NCBI RefSeq assembly: GCF_004138335.1
Contig: NZ_RYFW01000001.1
Coordinates: forward strand, 2,232,001-2,296,000
Direction of reading: 5' to 3'
DNA length: 64,000 nucleotides
Source of the DNA: Peristeroidobacter agariperforans
GTDB taxonomy: Bacteria; Pseudomonadota; Gammaproteobacteria; Steroidobacterales; Steroidobacteraceae
Shown here: piece after piece, positions 7,199 to 17,100 of the stretch
Numbering within the stretch: position 1 is the stretch's first letter
Layout of the letters: each line of letters starts with the position of its first letter
Made by a program: the position numbers and the translations under genes
The notes under the pieces: model-generated
The model's input: only the letters and a program-made list of their open reading frames with translations
Databases searched by the model: none
Told to the model about the DNA's origin: nothing

Positions 7199-8950
7199 AT
7201 GACACGCAGTTACTCGATGAGCGGCATTCGCCGGGTGGGCCTGATCGGCGCAGCCCTTGCGTTGAGCGTCCTGTCCGGCTGTTCGCGTAAAGAGGAAGCG
7301 CCGGCGGCAGCGGCCGGCCCATCGGCAGCGGCCGCGCTCGAGCCGCTGATTCAGCAGTACGCGCAAATCGAAAGGCCCGAAGAGGAAGAGATGGGCGGGC
7401 GGCGTGACGTGTCCGCTGCAGGATTCCAACAGGAAATCGACGTGCGGCGCCGGTTGCTGGAGAAGGTCCGGCAAGTGAGTAAAGACGGCTTGTCGCTCGA
7501 CGAGGATATCGATCGGCGCTTGATGATCGGCTTGCTGGATTCCTCGATTCACACGGCCGAAGCACGGCGCATTTGGGAGAACGATCCGGCGTTGTATGTT
7601 CCGGCGCCGGAGATCGGGCGTGGGCTCGAGCCAACGGCGCCCGGCACGCCGCAGGAGCGGGCGACGTCATTGACGGCGGTGCTGAACGATTTGCCGACGC
7701 GACTGGACCACGCCCGGCGCAATTTGAAAACGCCGCCGCGCACGTTCACCGAGTCGGCGATCTTCAAGACCGAAGGCACCATCAAGCTGTTGCGGGAGAG
7801 TGCGCCGACGCTGGCTGCGCAAGCGGGCGATGCTAAGGAATCCTTGAACGCTGCCACCAAGATGGCGCTCACCGCGCTCGATGATTATTTGAAATTTCTG
7901 AAGGACGACCTGCTGCCACGCTCGACTGGTTCGTGGGTGTTCGGCAAAGCGAACTACGACTACGTTCTGCAGCACCGCTGGATGATGAACGCCGATGCCG
8001 ACGCCATCCTGGCTCGCGGCCAGCAAGCGTTCGAGGAAACTGAAGCGTTGGCGCAGCAAGTCGCGAAACGGATCGATCCCAAGGCCAGGCACTGGACCGA
8101 GGTCTACGAGAAGCTCAAGGACGATCACCCGGCGGCTGATGGCATCAAGCAGGCCTATCAAGCCAAGATCGACGCGGCCAAAGCGTTCGTGATCGAGAAG
8201 CACATCGTCACATTGCCGCCCGGCGAGCGCGTCATCACCATCGATACCCCGCCGGCCATGCGGCGCTCGTCGCCGTTTGGCACGTTCCAGTCGGTCGATG
8301 CGTTCGGCCAGGACCTCGAGGGCAAGCTGGTGCTCACGCCCATCGAAGACTGGATGACGGCACAGCAACGTGAGGACCGGCTGCGCTCGCACCACAACGC
8401 ATGGATTCCCATCATTGCCGTGCACGAAGCCTATCCGGGCCATCACGTCGATGGCCTGAAGCGTCAGCAAAGCCCGCGGCTGCTTCGCAAGATCGTGCGC
8501 GAATCCATCATGTCCGAAGGCTGGGGGCTGTTCACCGAAGAGATGATGTTCGAGCAGGGCTTCCTGCAAGGCGACGACGTGCGGCTCACTCAGCTGCGCA
8601 ATCGTTTGTGGCGCGCGGCCCGCGTGATCCTCGACGTGAGCTTGCACACCGGTCGCATGAGCTTCGACGACGCGGTGACGTTCCTTTCCGAAAAAGTGCG
8701 TTTCGATCGTTACGCTGCCGGGCTCGACGTGAACATGTACATCGAGCGGCCGACGTACGTGCTCGGTTATCTGATCGGCATGCAGGAGATCGAGCAGATC
8801 CGCGCCGATTACATCAAGCAATACGGCGAGCCGAATCCGCCGAGCGAGTTCTACGACCGGTTGCTGAGCGTCGGCTCCATTCCGCCGGCACTGGTCCGCG
8901 AGTCGCTGTTCGCGCAGCAGGCCGCCGAGGCGGAGTCGGGCGGCTCATGA
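7199..8950 (+). CDS. DUF885-family lipoprotein, putative zincin-like peptidase
   Basis: A 583-residue DUF885 protein. It begins with a lipoprotein signal peptide whose lipobox is LSGC (Cys about residue 26), so the mature protein should be tethered in the periplasm or outer membrane. The probable metal site is intact: HEAYPGHH near residues 408-415 and EGWGLFTEE further on, matching the HExxxGHH...EGW pattern of this family, which is structurally related to zinc peptidases. The frame extends upstream to 6875, but the signal peptide fixes the start at 7199. No operon partner is evident: 176 bp separate it from the dehydrogenase genes and 124 bp from the sugar permease. Confidence 0.85.
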   Translation: MTRSYSMSGIRRVGLIGAALALSVLSGCSRKEEAPAAAAGPSAAAALEPLIQQYAQIERPEEEEMGGRRDVSAAGFQQEIDVRRRLLEKVRQVSKDGLSLDEDIDRRLMIGLLDSSIHTAEARRIWENDPALYVPAPEIGRGLEPTAPGTPQERATSLTAVLNDLPTRLDHARRNLKTPPRTFTESAIFKTEGTIKLLRESAPTLAAQAGDAKESLNAATKMALTALDDYLKFLKDDLLPRSTGSWVFGKANYDYVLQHRWMMNADADAILARGQQAFEETEALAQQVAKRIDPKARHWTEVYEKLKDDHPAADGIKQAYQAKIDAAKAFVIEKHIVTLPPGERVITIDTPPAMRRSSPFGTFQSVDAFGQDLEGKLVLTPIEDWMTAQQREDRLRSHHNAWIPIIAVHEAYPGHHVDGLKRQQSPRLLRKIVRESIMSEGWGLFTEEMMFEQGFLQGDDVRLTQLRNRLWRAARVILDVSLHTGRMSFDDAVTFLSEKVRFDRYAAGLDVNMYIERPTYVLGYLIGMQEIEQIRADYIKQYGEPNPPSEFYDRLLSVGSIPPALVRESLFAQQAAEAESGGS

Positions 8951-9020
8951 ACGCCAAAACGCTGAGTTAGCGATATCAACTCGTCGCCCCCTTTCCCACC
9001 AGCCCGTCTCTCTGGCATGC

Positions 9021-9034
9021 TGACAACGTTGTCA
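9021..9034. promoter_or_regulatory. Perfect 14-bp palindromic operator (LacI-family type)
   Basis: TGACAACGTTGTCA at 9021-9034 is identical to its reverse complement and lies 40 bp upstream of the sugar-permease ATG. Palindromes with the TGACAACGTTGTCA core are known operators of LacI-family sugar regulators in Gammaproteobacteria and Xanthomonadales (for example NagR/BglR-like proteins). No LacI gene lies within the window, so the regulator must be encoded elsewhere. Confidence 0.7.
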
Positions 9035-9074
9035 CCTTAGATCGACGGCAACGGCAGCAACCGGGGGATAGAGA

Positions 9075-10355
9075 ATGAATTCGAATAGCGGCGCACGGCC
9101 GAGCTACCTGCCTGCACTGGTGGTGCTGACTTCCCTGTTTTTCATGTGGGGGTTCATCACCTCGCTGAACGACATCCTGATTCCGCACCTCAAGGCCATT
9201 TTCACGTTGAGTTACGTGCAGGCCATGCTGATCCAGTTCAGCTTCTTCGGGGCGTACTTCGTGATGTCGGTGCCGTCGGGCTACCTGGTGGAGAAGCTGG
9301 GCTACCGGCGCGGCATCATCATCGGGCTGTCGACGGCCGGTGTGGCTTGCCTGGGCTTCTATCCGGCGGCCTCGATGCAGTCGTATCCGCTGTTCCTGGC
9401 GGCGTTATTCGTTCTGGCCTCCGGCATCACGCTGCTTCAGGTCGCCGCGAATCCATATGTCACGATTCTCGGGCCGAGCGACACCGCGGCCAGCCGGCTG
9501 AATCTCACGCAGGCATTCAATTCGCTGGGCACGACAGTCGGTCCGTTCCTGGGCTCGATGTTCATTCTGTCGGCGGCTGTCACCGCGGGCACGGCGGTCG
9601 ATACGGCAAAGGAAATCCAGACCGTGCAGGGCCCTTATCTGGTGCTGGCAGCGCTGTTGTTCCTGATCGCCATCGTGTTCTCGCAGTTCAAGCTGCCGGT
9701 GGTGAACGGCACGGATGCGACGACCTCGGCGGCGGACGATCACAATGTGCCCAGCGTCTGGAAGCACTCGCACCTGGTGCTCGGGGCGGTTGCCATCTTC
9801 ATGTACGTGGGCGCGGAGGTTGCGATCGGCAGCTTGCTGGTGAATTTCATGGCGCAGCCGGAGGTGGGTGGGCTGAATGAAAGCACCGCCGGCCGGTATC
9901 TGTCGCTGTACTGGGGCGGGGCGATGGTCGGCCGCTTCATCGGCGCGGTCGTTCTTCGCAAGATCAAACCCGGCCACGTGCTCGCGTTCAACGCGGCCTG
10001 CGCGATCGCGCTGCTGCTGATCGCAATGGGCATGGCCGGCAAGACGGCGATGTGGGCCGTGCTGGCCATCGGCCTGTTCAACTCGATCATGTTCCCGACC
10101 ATCTTCACGCTCGGCGTCGCGAAGCTCGGCCGTCACACCGGCGAAGGCTCGGGCGTGCTGTGCATGGCCATCGTCGGCGGCGCCATCGTGCCGGTGATCC
10201 AGGGATACTTCGCCGACACCATCGGCCTGCTCGCATCGTTCTTCGTGCCCGCCATCTGTTACGCCTACATCGTGTTCTATGGACTCAAAGGACACATCGT
10301 CCGCAGCGTGCCCGATGCGGAAATTTCCGCGGGCGGTGCGCAGGCCAATATGTGA
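9075..10355 (+). CDS. Sugar permease of the FHS family (FucP/GluP-like)
   Basis: A 426-residue, twelve-helix major facilitator protein of the fucose/galactose/glucose:H+ symporter family. Diagnostic stretches are FFMWGFITSLNDILIPH in TM1, QFSFFGAYF in TM2 and QVAANPYV in TM4, the last a conserved FucP-type segment. It should import a hexose or aminosugar across the inner membrane. The preceding palindrome at 9021-9034 suggests LacI-type control, so it is probably induced by its sugar. It stands alone, without catabolic sugar genes beside it. Confidence 0.9.
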   Translation: MNSNSGARPSYLPALVVLTSLFFMWGFITSLNDILIPHLKAIFTLSYVQAMLIQFSFFGAYFVMSVPSGYLVEKLGYRRGIIIGLSTAGVACLGFYPAASMQSYPLFLAALFVLASGITLLQVAANPYVTILGPSDTAASRLNLTQAFNSLGTTVGPFLGSMFILSAAVTAGTAVDTAKEIQTVQGPYLVLAALLFLIAIVFSQFKLPVVNGTDATTSAADDHNVPSVWKHSHLVLGAVAIFMYVGAEVAIGSLLVNFMAQPEVGGLNESTAGRYLSLYWGGAMVGRFIGAVVLRKIKPGHVLAFNAACAIALLLIAMGMAGKTAMWAVLAIGLFNSIMFPTIFTLGVAKLGRHTGEGSGVLCMAIVGGAIVPVIQGYFADTIGLLASFFVPAICYAYIVFYGLKGHIVRSVPDAEISAGGAQANM

Positions 10356-10399
10356 CCGTGCTCACAGGCCTGACAATTCCTTGAGTGTCCGAGTGACTT

Positions 10400-10445
10400 C
10401 GAGGACCGGTAACCGCTGGATGTCAGTGGCGGGCGCCGGTCCTCG
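10400..10445 (+). terminator. Inverted repeat after the sugar permease
   Basis: CGAGGACCGG (10400-10409) pairs perfectly with CCGGTCCTCG (10436-10445) across a 26-nt loop. There is no following T-run, so it may be a weak or Rho-assisted terminator, or another structured element, between the permease stop (10355) and the kinase start (10490). Confidence 0.35.
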
Positions 10446-10489
10446 CGTGAGAGACTGCCGGCGCGAAGAAGATCCCGCACGGGCAACTC

Positions 10490-12280
10490 ATGACGGACAA
10501 CTGGCAGCGCGTAGCAGGAAGCACGCATCAGCGAGGATTCATCGACGGCGCACTACCGATGCTCGTGAAACGAGCGGTGGTCGCGCAAGCTGTTCTCATT
10601 CTTGCGGCGCTCTGGAGCTATGCCTCGTGGCGCGTCTATAGCGACAAGGCCGAAACACTCGAATCCGCCCGTCACGAGCTGAGTGCGCTCGCCGCGGGCA
10701 TGTATGTTCATTTGCAGGCGGTCTTGAACGACAGCCTCGGCGCGGCGCGGACCGCTGCGCAGGCCATCGACTCGAACGGCGGAATGGCGGAGATTCCAGC
10801 GACCGCGGCCGCTCAGTTGTTGGCGCGTGAGCTCAGCAGTGGCGAATACGTTCGCGCACTGTTCGTGATGACTCCAAACAAATTCGTCGCAGCCGTCCGC
10901 AATCGAGACACGCAGACGCTCGATGCGCCGCCAGGCTGGATACAGCCGGCGATCGACGATACGCGCGGCGTATTCATCGGCCAGACGATCGAAGATCCCG
11001 TCGAATCGGCTCAGCGCGCCTTCCCCATCGCGATTCGCACCGTCGACAGCACCGGCGCCACGGTGTGGGCCGGCGCGCTGCTCGGCGTCGATGCGCTCGA
11101 TCAGTTGTACGAAACAATGGCGATCCGTGGCGGGGCGTTGAGTGTCACGTCCACCGCCGGCGATTTGTTATTGCGAGTGCCCACGCCGACGCTGGCGCAC
11201 ACCAAACAAATCAATGTCCGCAATACCGACGTTTATCGCGGCAGCGTCGAGTTGTCGGAAGAGGGCGGCTTCGTCGAAGCGCCGAGCCCGTTCGCAACCG
11301 GCACCTGGGTGTATGCGATCCGCCGTCTCGGCGGCTACCGGCTCGCGGTCTCGGCGAGCCGCGAGAAAGAAGCCATTCTGTATCAATGGCACGAGCGCAC
11401 GCGCGGCCTCACGATCGTGCTGGTCGGCATCTCCATCCTGTTCATCGCGATGACGGTGTTGCTCCGGCATTTCATCAATCGGCTGGAGAAGGCCAACACC
11501 AATCTGGGTCAGCTCAATGCCGAGCTCGAGAGTCGCGTTGCCGCGCGCACCAACGAGCTGCAGGAAGCGAATCAACAGCTGGCGCTCACCAACGAAGAGC
11601 TGGAAGCGTTCACGGCGTCGGCGTCTCACGATCTGCGCTCGCCGTTGGGAACGATTGCGGGCCAGGCAGGCCTGCTGCGTGATGACATCGGTCGAGGGAT
11701 GACCGACGTGATCACGCAACGCATCGATCGCATCCAGTCGAATGTCACGCGCTCCTCCGAAATCATCGACGGCTTGTTGTCGTTGGCGCGCGTATCGCGC
11801 CAGGAGCTGTTGAACGAGCGGGTCGACATCTCGGTACTGGCTCGAAACATCGTCGAGGATCTGCGCCAGCAGTATCCGAGGCACAAGGTCGAGTCCGTGA
11901 TCGAGCCGAACCTCGTGGTCAACGCCGACCCGCGCTTGATGAAGAGCCTGTTGGGCAATCTGCTCGGCAACGCCTGGAAATACACCAGCCGCATACCGAA
12001 CGCGCGCGTCGAAGTGAGCTGCACGCAAGCCACCGGCGGCATCGTGTTCTCGGTGCGAGACAACGGCGCCGGCTTCGATATGTCACGCGCGCAGCGCTTG
12101 TTCGAGCCGTTCCAACGACTGCACAGCGCGTCCGAGTTTCCGGGCGTGGGCATCGGGCTCGCGATCGTCGCCCGGATCGTGCGCCGCTATGGCGGCAAGG
12201 TCACGGTGGACAGCGAGCCCGGCCGCGGCACGATTTTCCGTTTCACCCTGCCGGCCGCGGCGGTCACCAACAAAGAATAA
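10490..12280 (+). CDS. Membrane sensor histidine kinase
   Basis: A 596-residue kinase. One transmembrane helix lies near residues 25-45 and a second near 305-330, enclosing a periplasmic sensor region of about 260 residues that resembles double-Cache-type domains. A coiled-coil (ERVAARTNELQEANQQL-like) connects to the dimerisation domain with the phospho-acceptor box ASHDLRSP, and the ATPase domain has its N box (NLLGNAWKY), G1 (DNGAGFD), F (LFEPFQRLH) and G2 (GVGIGLAI) motifs. All catalytic motifs look intact. No response regulator is adjacent, so it is an orphan kinase. The phytochrome-like kinase core (FTASASHDLRSPL) is seen in many such orphan sensors. Confidence 0.92.
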   Translation: MTDNWQRVAGSTHQRGFIDGALPMLVKRAVVAQAVLILAALWSYASWRVYSDKAETLESARHELSALAAGMYVHLQAVLNDSLGAARTAAQAIDSNGGMAEIPATAAAQLLARELSSGEYVRALFVMTPNKFVAAVRNRDTQTLDAPPGWIQPAIDDTRGVFIGQTIEDPVESAQRAFPIAIRTVDSTGATVWAGALLGVDALDQLYETMAIRGGALSVTSTAGDLLLRVPTPTLAHTKQINVRNTDVYRGSVELSEEGGFVEAPSPFATGTWVYAIRRLGGYRLAVSASREKEAILYQWHERTRGLTIVLVGISILFIAMTVLLRHFINRLEKANTNLGQLNAELESRVAARTNELQEANQQLALTNEELEAFTASASHDLRSPLGTIAGQAGLLRDDIGRGMTDVITQRIDRIQSNVTRSSEIIDGLLSLARVSRQELLNERVDISVLARNIVEDLRQQYPRHKVESVIEPNLVVNADPRLMKSLLGNLLGNAWKYTSRIPNARVEVSCTQATGGIVFSVRDNGAGFDMSRAQRLFEPFQRLHSASEFPGVGIGLAIVARIVRRYGGKVTVDSEPGRGTIFRFTLPAAAVTNKE

Positions 12281-12327
12281 GAGTCGGGTGATATGGTGAG
12301 GCTCCCGTTCCTGGAGCCCCAGCTTCG

Positions 12328-12909
12328 ATGCCGAATCCTTCCGCTCCGCGTTTGCGTATCGTCGGTATCGGCGGCACCACCAAGGCTGGCTCATCGACCG
12401 AGAAGGCCCTGGCAGCGTGCCTCGCGGCGGCCGAGCGCTTGGGCGCGGAAGTGCAGCTCATTCCCGGCACGGCGCTGGCCTGCCTGCCGCTGTACTCCCC
12501 CGAAGAAACCGCCCGAACCCCGGAGCAGCAGCGCTTCGTGGCCACGGTCCGCGACGCCGACGGCCTGATTATCGCCACGCCCGCCTATCACGCCGGCATG
12601 TCCGGGCTGCTGAAGAACGCCATCGATCTGCTCGAGGACCTGCGAGATGAGCCGCGGCCCTATCTCGATGGCCGCGCGGTGGGCTGTATCGTGACGGCAT
12701 ATGGCTGGCAAGGTGCCGGGACGACACTGACTTCGGTGCGCACCATCGTGCACGCCTTGCGAGGCTGGCCAACGCCGCTCGGGGTAACCCTGAATACCGC
12801 GATCCCGTTATTCGATGCGTCCGGCTCATGTATGGATGAGCGGATCCAGACGCAGTTCGAGCTGCTCGCTCAGCAAGTCGTCAGCTTCGCGTCACGATTC
12901 GCCGCATAA
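12328..12909 (+). CDS. NADPH-dependent FMN reductase-family protein
   Basis: A 193-residue flavodoxin-fold reductase. The N-terminal phosphate-binding loop reads GGTTKAGSSTEKAL (about residues 13-26) and the flavin contact TPAYHAGMSGLLKNAIDLLE sits near residue 90. Enzymes of this family reduce FMN, quinones or azo compounds with NADPH in the cytoplasm. It lies 47 bp after the kinase gene on the same strand. A functional link between them is not evident. Confidence 0.85.
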   Translation: MPNPSAPRLRIVGIGGTTKAGSSTEKALAACLAAAERLGAEVQLIPGTALACLPLYSPEETARTPEQQRFVATVRDADGLIIATPAYHAGMSGLLKNAIDLLEDLRDEPRPYLDGRAVGCIVTAYGWQGAGTTLTSVRTIVHALRGWPTPLGVTLNTAIPLFDASGSCMDERIQTQFELLAQQVVSFASRFAA

Positions 12910-12942
12910 AATTACTGACGACCATTAAAGGTTTATCAGTTA

Positions 12943-12960
12943 GCCCCGGGTCATCGGGGC
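12943..12960 (+). terminator. Short hairpin after the FMN reductase
   Basis: GCCCCG (12943-12948) pairs with CGGGGC (12955-12960) across GGTCAT. It is placed where a terminator is expected before the RND operon, but it lacks a T-run. Confidence 0.3.
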
Positions 12961-13036
12961 AGCGGGTTACCATGGCGCGTTTGCATGTCGCCGCGCGCGG
13001 TGTCATTTAGCTATACGACGAACGGATAGAGCTTTC

Positions 13037-14131
13037 ATGCCAGATCGACGCCCCCGCCATCCCGCCCCCACGCAGTGGGCCCTGTGCGCGATGCTCCTGA
13101 TCGCGGCCGCGGGCTGCTCGCGTCAACAGGCCGGGCCGGGCAAGGCGGTCGGGCCGGAGACCATCGGCGTCATCACCGCCGAAGCGAAGATTCAGCAGTT
13201 GGGCGTGGAGATCGAGGCGGTAGGCACCGCGCGCGCCAACGAGTCGGTCGAGGTCACCTCAAAAGCTTCCAACACCGTCACCGCGATTCGTTTCGAAGAG
13301 GGCGATCGGGTCCGCAAGGGCGCTGTGCTCGTCGAGCTCGACGGCGCCGAAGCCCGCGCCTCGCTGGCGGAGGCGGAAGCTGCGCTGGCGGAAAGTCAGA
13401 ACAACTTCAAACGCAGCCGTGACCTGTACACGCAGCAGGCGCTGTCGGTGTCGCAGCTCGATCTGATCGAAGCGACCTTGAAGGGCAATCAGGCGCGCGT
13501 CGATGTGGCAAAGGCGCGCCTCGCAGACACCATCATTCGCGCCAGCTTCGATGGCAAGACCGGCTTTCGGCGCGTCAGCGTCGGCAGTCTGGTGAGCCCG
13601 GGCACGGTGATCACGACGCTCGACGACACGTCGCTCATCAAGCTCGACTTCACCGTCGCCGAAACCTATTTGTATGCATTGGATAAGAATCTGCCGGTGA
13701 CCGCGAGCACGGCCGGTCTGCCCGGACGCGAGTTCAACGGCAAGGTCAGTCAGATCGATTCGCGAGTCGATCCGGTGAGCCGCTCTATCGCCGTGCGCGC
13801 CGAGTTGCCCAATCCCAAGGGCGAGCTGCGTCCCGGCATGTTCATGACGGTGAAGCTGCAGGGCGAGGTGTCGCCGGCATTGGTGGTGCCGGAAAGCGCG
13901 ATCGTGCCGGAGCAGGGCCGCGTGTTCGTGTTCGTGGTCGAGAACGGCGAGGCGACACGTCGCGAAGTGAAGCTCGGCAAGCGTCGTCCGGGCTTGGTCG
14001 AGATCGTCGAAGGGTTGAAGGAACATGAGCGCGTGGTGATCGAAGGCACGCAGAATCTGCGTGATGGCGGGCCAGTGCGCGAACAGGGGCAACAGTCGCA
14101 GGCGCAGGCCGAACAGAAGACGAGTTCCTAA
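13037..14131 (+). CDS. RND efflux periplasmic adaptor (membrane-fusion protein)
   Basis: A 364-residue HlyD/AcrA-type adaptor. A lipoprotein signal peptide ends in AAAGC, so the protein is lipid-anchored in the inner membrane and projects into the periplasm. The order is lipoyl half-motif with a short alpha-hairpin (SLAEAEAALAESQNNFKRS, about residues 115-133), beta-barrel and membrane-proximal domain. It is followed after 3 bp by the pump gene. Together they should form a tripartite efflux system using an outer-membrane channel encoded elsewhere, since no TolC-like gene is present. Confidence 0.92.
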   Translation: MPDRRPRHPAPTQWALCAMLLIAAAGCSRQQAGPGKAVGPETIGVITAEAKIQQLGVEIEAVGTARANESVEVTSKASNTVTAIRFEEGDRVRKGAVLVELDGAEARASLAEAEAALAESQNNFKRSRDLYTQQALSVSQLDLIEATLKGNQARVDVAKARLADTIIRASFDGKTGFRRVSVGSLVSPGTVITTLDDTSLIKLDFTVAETYLYALDKNLPVTASTAGLPGREFNGKVSQIDSRVDPVSRSIAVRAELPNPKGELRPGMFMTVKLQGEVSPALVVPESAIVPEQGRVFVFVVENGEATRREVKLGKRRPGLVEIVEGLKEHERVVIEGTQNLRDGGPVREQGQQSQAQAEQKTSS

Positions 14132-14134
14132 GCC

Positions 14135-17100
14135 ATGAAGCTGTCCGAGCTGTCGGTTCGCCGCCCGGTCTTCGCGACTGTCATCAGCCTGTTGCTGATC
14201 ATCTTCGGTCTGGTGTCGCTGCAGCGCCTGGCGGTGCGCGAATATCCGGATATCGATCGGCCGGTCGTGTCGATCACCACCACCTATACGGGCGCCTCGG
14301 CCGCGGTCATCGAGACCAAGATCACGCAGGTGATCGAGGACTCGATCGCCGGCATCGAGGGCATTCTCAAAATCGAATCCGACAGCGAAGACGAGCGCTC
14401 CTCGGTGCGCATCGAGTTCGATGTGAATCGCGAGATCGACGGCGCGGCAAACGACGTGCGCGATCGCGTGGCGCGCGTGCTGGGCAATCTGCCGGAAGAG
14501 GCCGATCCGCCGGAAGTGTTGAAGGCCGATGCCAGCGCCGATCCGATCATGTACATCCTGTTCAGCTCCGACACCATGTCGACGCTGGAAGTCACCGACT
14601 ATGCCGAGCGCAATCTCATCGACCGCCTGTCGACCGTGCCCGGCGTGGCGCGAGTTTCCATCAACGGCGCACGACGCTACTCCATGCGCATCTGGCTGGA
14701 TCGGCAGGCGCTCGCTGCGCGTCAGTTGACTGTCACCGATGTCGAAGACGCGCTACGGCGAGAGAACGTCGAGTTGCCGGCCGGCCGCATCGAATCGAAG
14801 ACCCGCGAGTTCACGTTGCGTACGCTGGTCGGCCTGGATGACGAACAGGACTTTCGCGATCTGGTCATCACGCGTGGCTCCGACGGTCACCTGATCCGGT
14901 TGGGTGAAGTGGCCAAGGTGCAGCTGGCTGCGGAAAACGATCGCGCCACGGCTCGCTTCGACGGTCAATCCGGCGTATCGATGGCAGTGGAAGCGCAGTC
15001 GAAGGCGAACACGCTGGACATCGTGCGCGGCGTACGAGCCGAGATCGAGAACTTGCAGGACACCATGCCGCGCGGCACGACGCTGGAGGTCGGCGTCGAC
15101 AACGGCCTCGCGATCGAAGCGGCGCTGCGTGAGGTGATCATTGCCGTCGTGTTCGCACTGATCTCCGTGCTCGCCGTGATCTACGCGTTCCTCGGCAGCT
15201 TGCGAGCAACGCTGATTCCGGCTGTGACGATTCCGGTGTCCATCATCGCGTCGTTCACAGTGATGTATGCAATGGGCTACTCGGCCAACGTGCTCACGCT
15301 GCTCGGCCTGGTGCTGGCGATCGGTCTGGTGGTCGACGACGCCATCGTCGTGCTCGAGAACGTGCATCGTCGCGCCGAGCTCGGCGAGCCGCCGTTGGTG
15401 GCCGCAGTGACCGGTAGTCGCGAAATCGGCTTCGCGGTCATTGCCACGACGCTGACGCTCGCGGCCGTGTTCATTCCGATTTCATTCCTGCCTGGCGACA
15501 TCGGGCGTCTGTTCAGCGAGTTCGGCTTCACGCTCGCGGCCTCGGTGTTGTTCTCGGCGCTGGTGGCATTGACACTGACGCCGATGCTCGCGTCGAAACT
15601 GCCCGAGTCCGACGCGCATCGGAATCGTTTCGCTCGAATGGTCGATCGTTTCTTCCGCAAGCTCGCCGAAGTCTATGACGCACGCCTGCGCTCGCTGATT
15701 CGCCGGCCGTGGCTGATCGTCGGTGCGGTGGGTGCCCTGGTCGTGCTCGGCGCACTCACGTTCCGCTCGGTGCCGTCGGAGTTCACGCCGCTCGCCGATG
15801 CGGGCCGTGTCAGCGTGTCCATCGAGGCGCCGGAAGGCACCAGCTTCGATCACATGTATCAATACGCGTTGAAGCTCGAAGCCATCGCCATGAAAGAGAA
15901 GCAGACGCATGGCGACATCGCGCACATCCTGCTGCGCGTGCCAGGTAACGGTGGCGGCGACGTGCGCACCGGCGACGTGAATTCCGCGCGTGTGTTCATG
16001 ATGTTGACCGACTGGCACGATCGAGAGCGTTCGGCACAGAACATCGCGGACGCGATCGTCGCGGAAGCGCAGAAGACCATGCCCGGCGTGCGCGCCATGG
16101 CAAACCAGCAGGGCAGCTTGGGCCGGCGGGGCTCAGGGCGTCCGTTCGAAGCCGTGCTCGGCGGTCCTGACTACGAAACGCTGGCGAAGTGGTCGAACCA
16201 GATGATGGACCTGGCGCGCCAGAATCCTGGGTTGCGCAACGTCGATAACAGCTACAAAGAACGCAAGCCGCAATTGCGCGTGTCGGTGGATCGCAGCCGT
16301 GCGGCCGAGCTGGGCGTGTCGTTGGAGACGGTCGGCCGCACGCTGGAAACTGTGCTCGGCTCGCGCATCGTCACGACGTACGTCGATCGGGGGCGCGAAT
16401 ACAACGTCATCCTGCAAGCCGCCGACGAAGCGCGCGAGACCATCACCGATCTCACGAACATTCGGGTGCGCTCGGCTCGCGGCGATACGCTGATTCCGCT
16501 GTCCAACGTCGTGCACATCGAGGAGACGGCGGGCGCCGTGCAGCTGCCGCGGTTCAATCGGCTGCGCTCGGTGGAGATTCGGGCCGATCTCACGCCGGGC
16601 TACACCCTGGGCGAAGCGATCGAATGGTTCCAGCAGACAGCGGCTCGCGAGCTGCCGGAAGCGACGGTGATGTGGGACGGCGAGTCCGGCGAGTACATGC
16701 GCGCCGGCCAGCAGATGTATCTCACGTTCTTCTTCGCGCTGGCGATCGTGTTCCTGGTGCTGGCGGCGCAGTTCGAAAGCTTCGTGCACCCGGCCATCAT
16801 CATGGTGACGGTGCCGCTGGCGCTGCTGGGTGCGGTATTCGGTCTGAAGCTGTATGGCGCGTCCATCAACATCTTCAGCCAGATCGCTGTGATCATGCTC
16901 ATCGGCATCGCCGCGAAGAACGGCGTGCTGATCGTCGAGTTCGCCAATCAGCTGCGCGATCAGGGCCTGGAGTTCACCGAGGCCGTGGTGAAAGCCGCCG
17001 AGACGCGCCTGCGCCCGGTGTTGATGACCAGCCTGTGTACGGCGTTCGGCGCGTTGCCGTTGCTGTTCGCGACCGGCGCGGGCTCGGAGCAGCGCATTCC

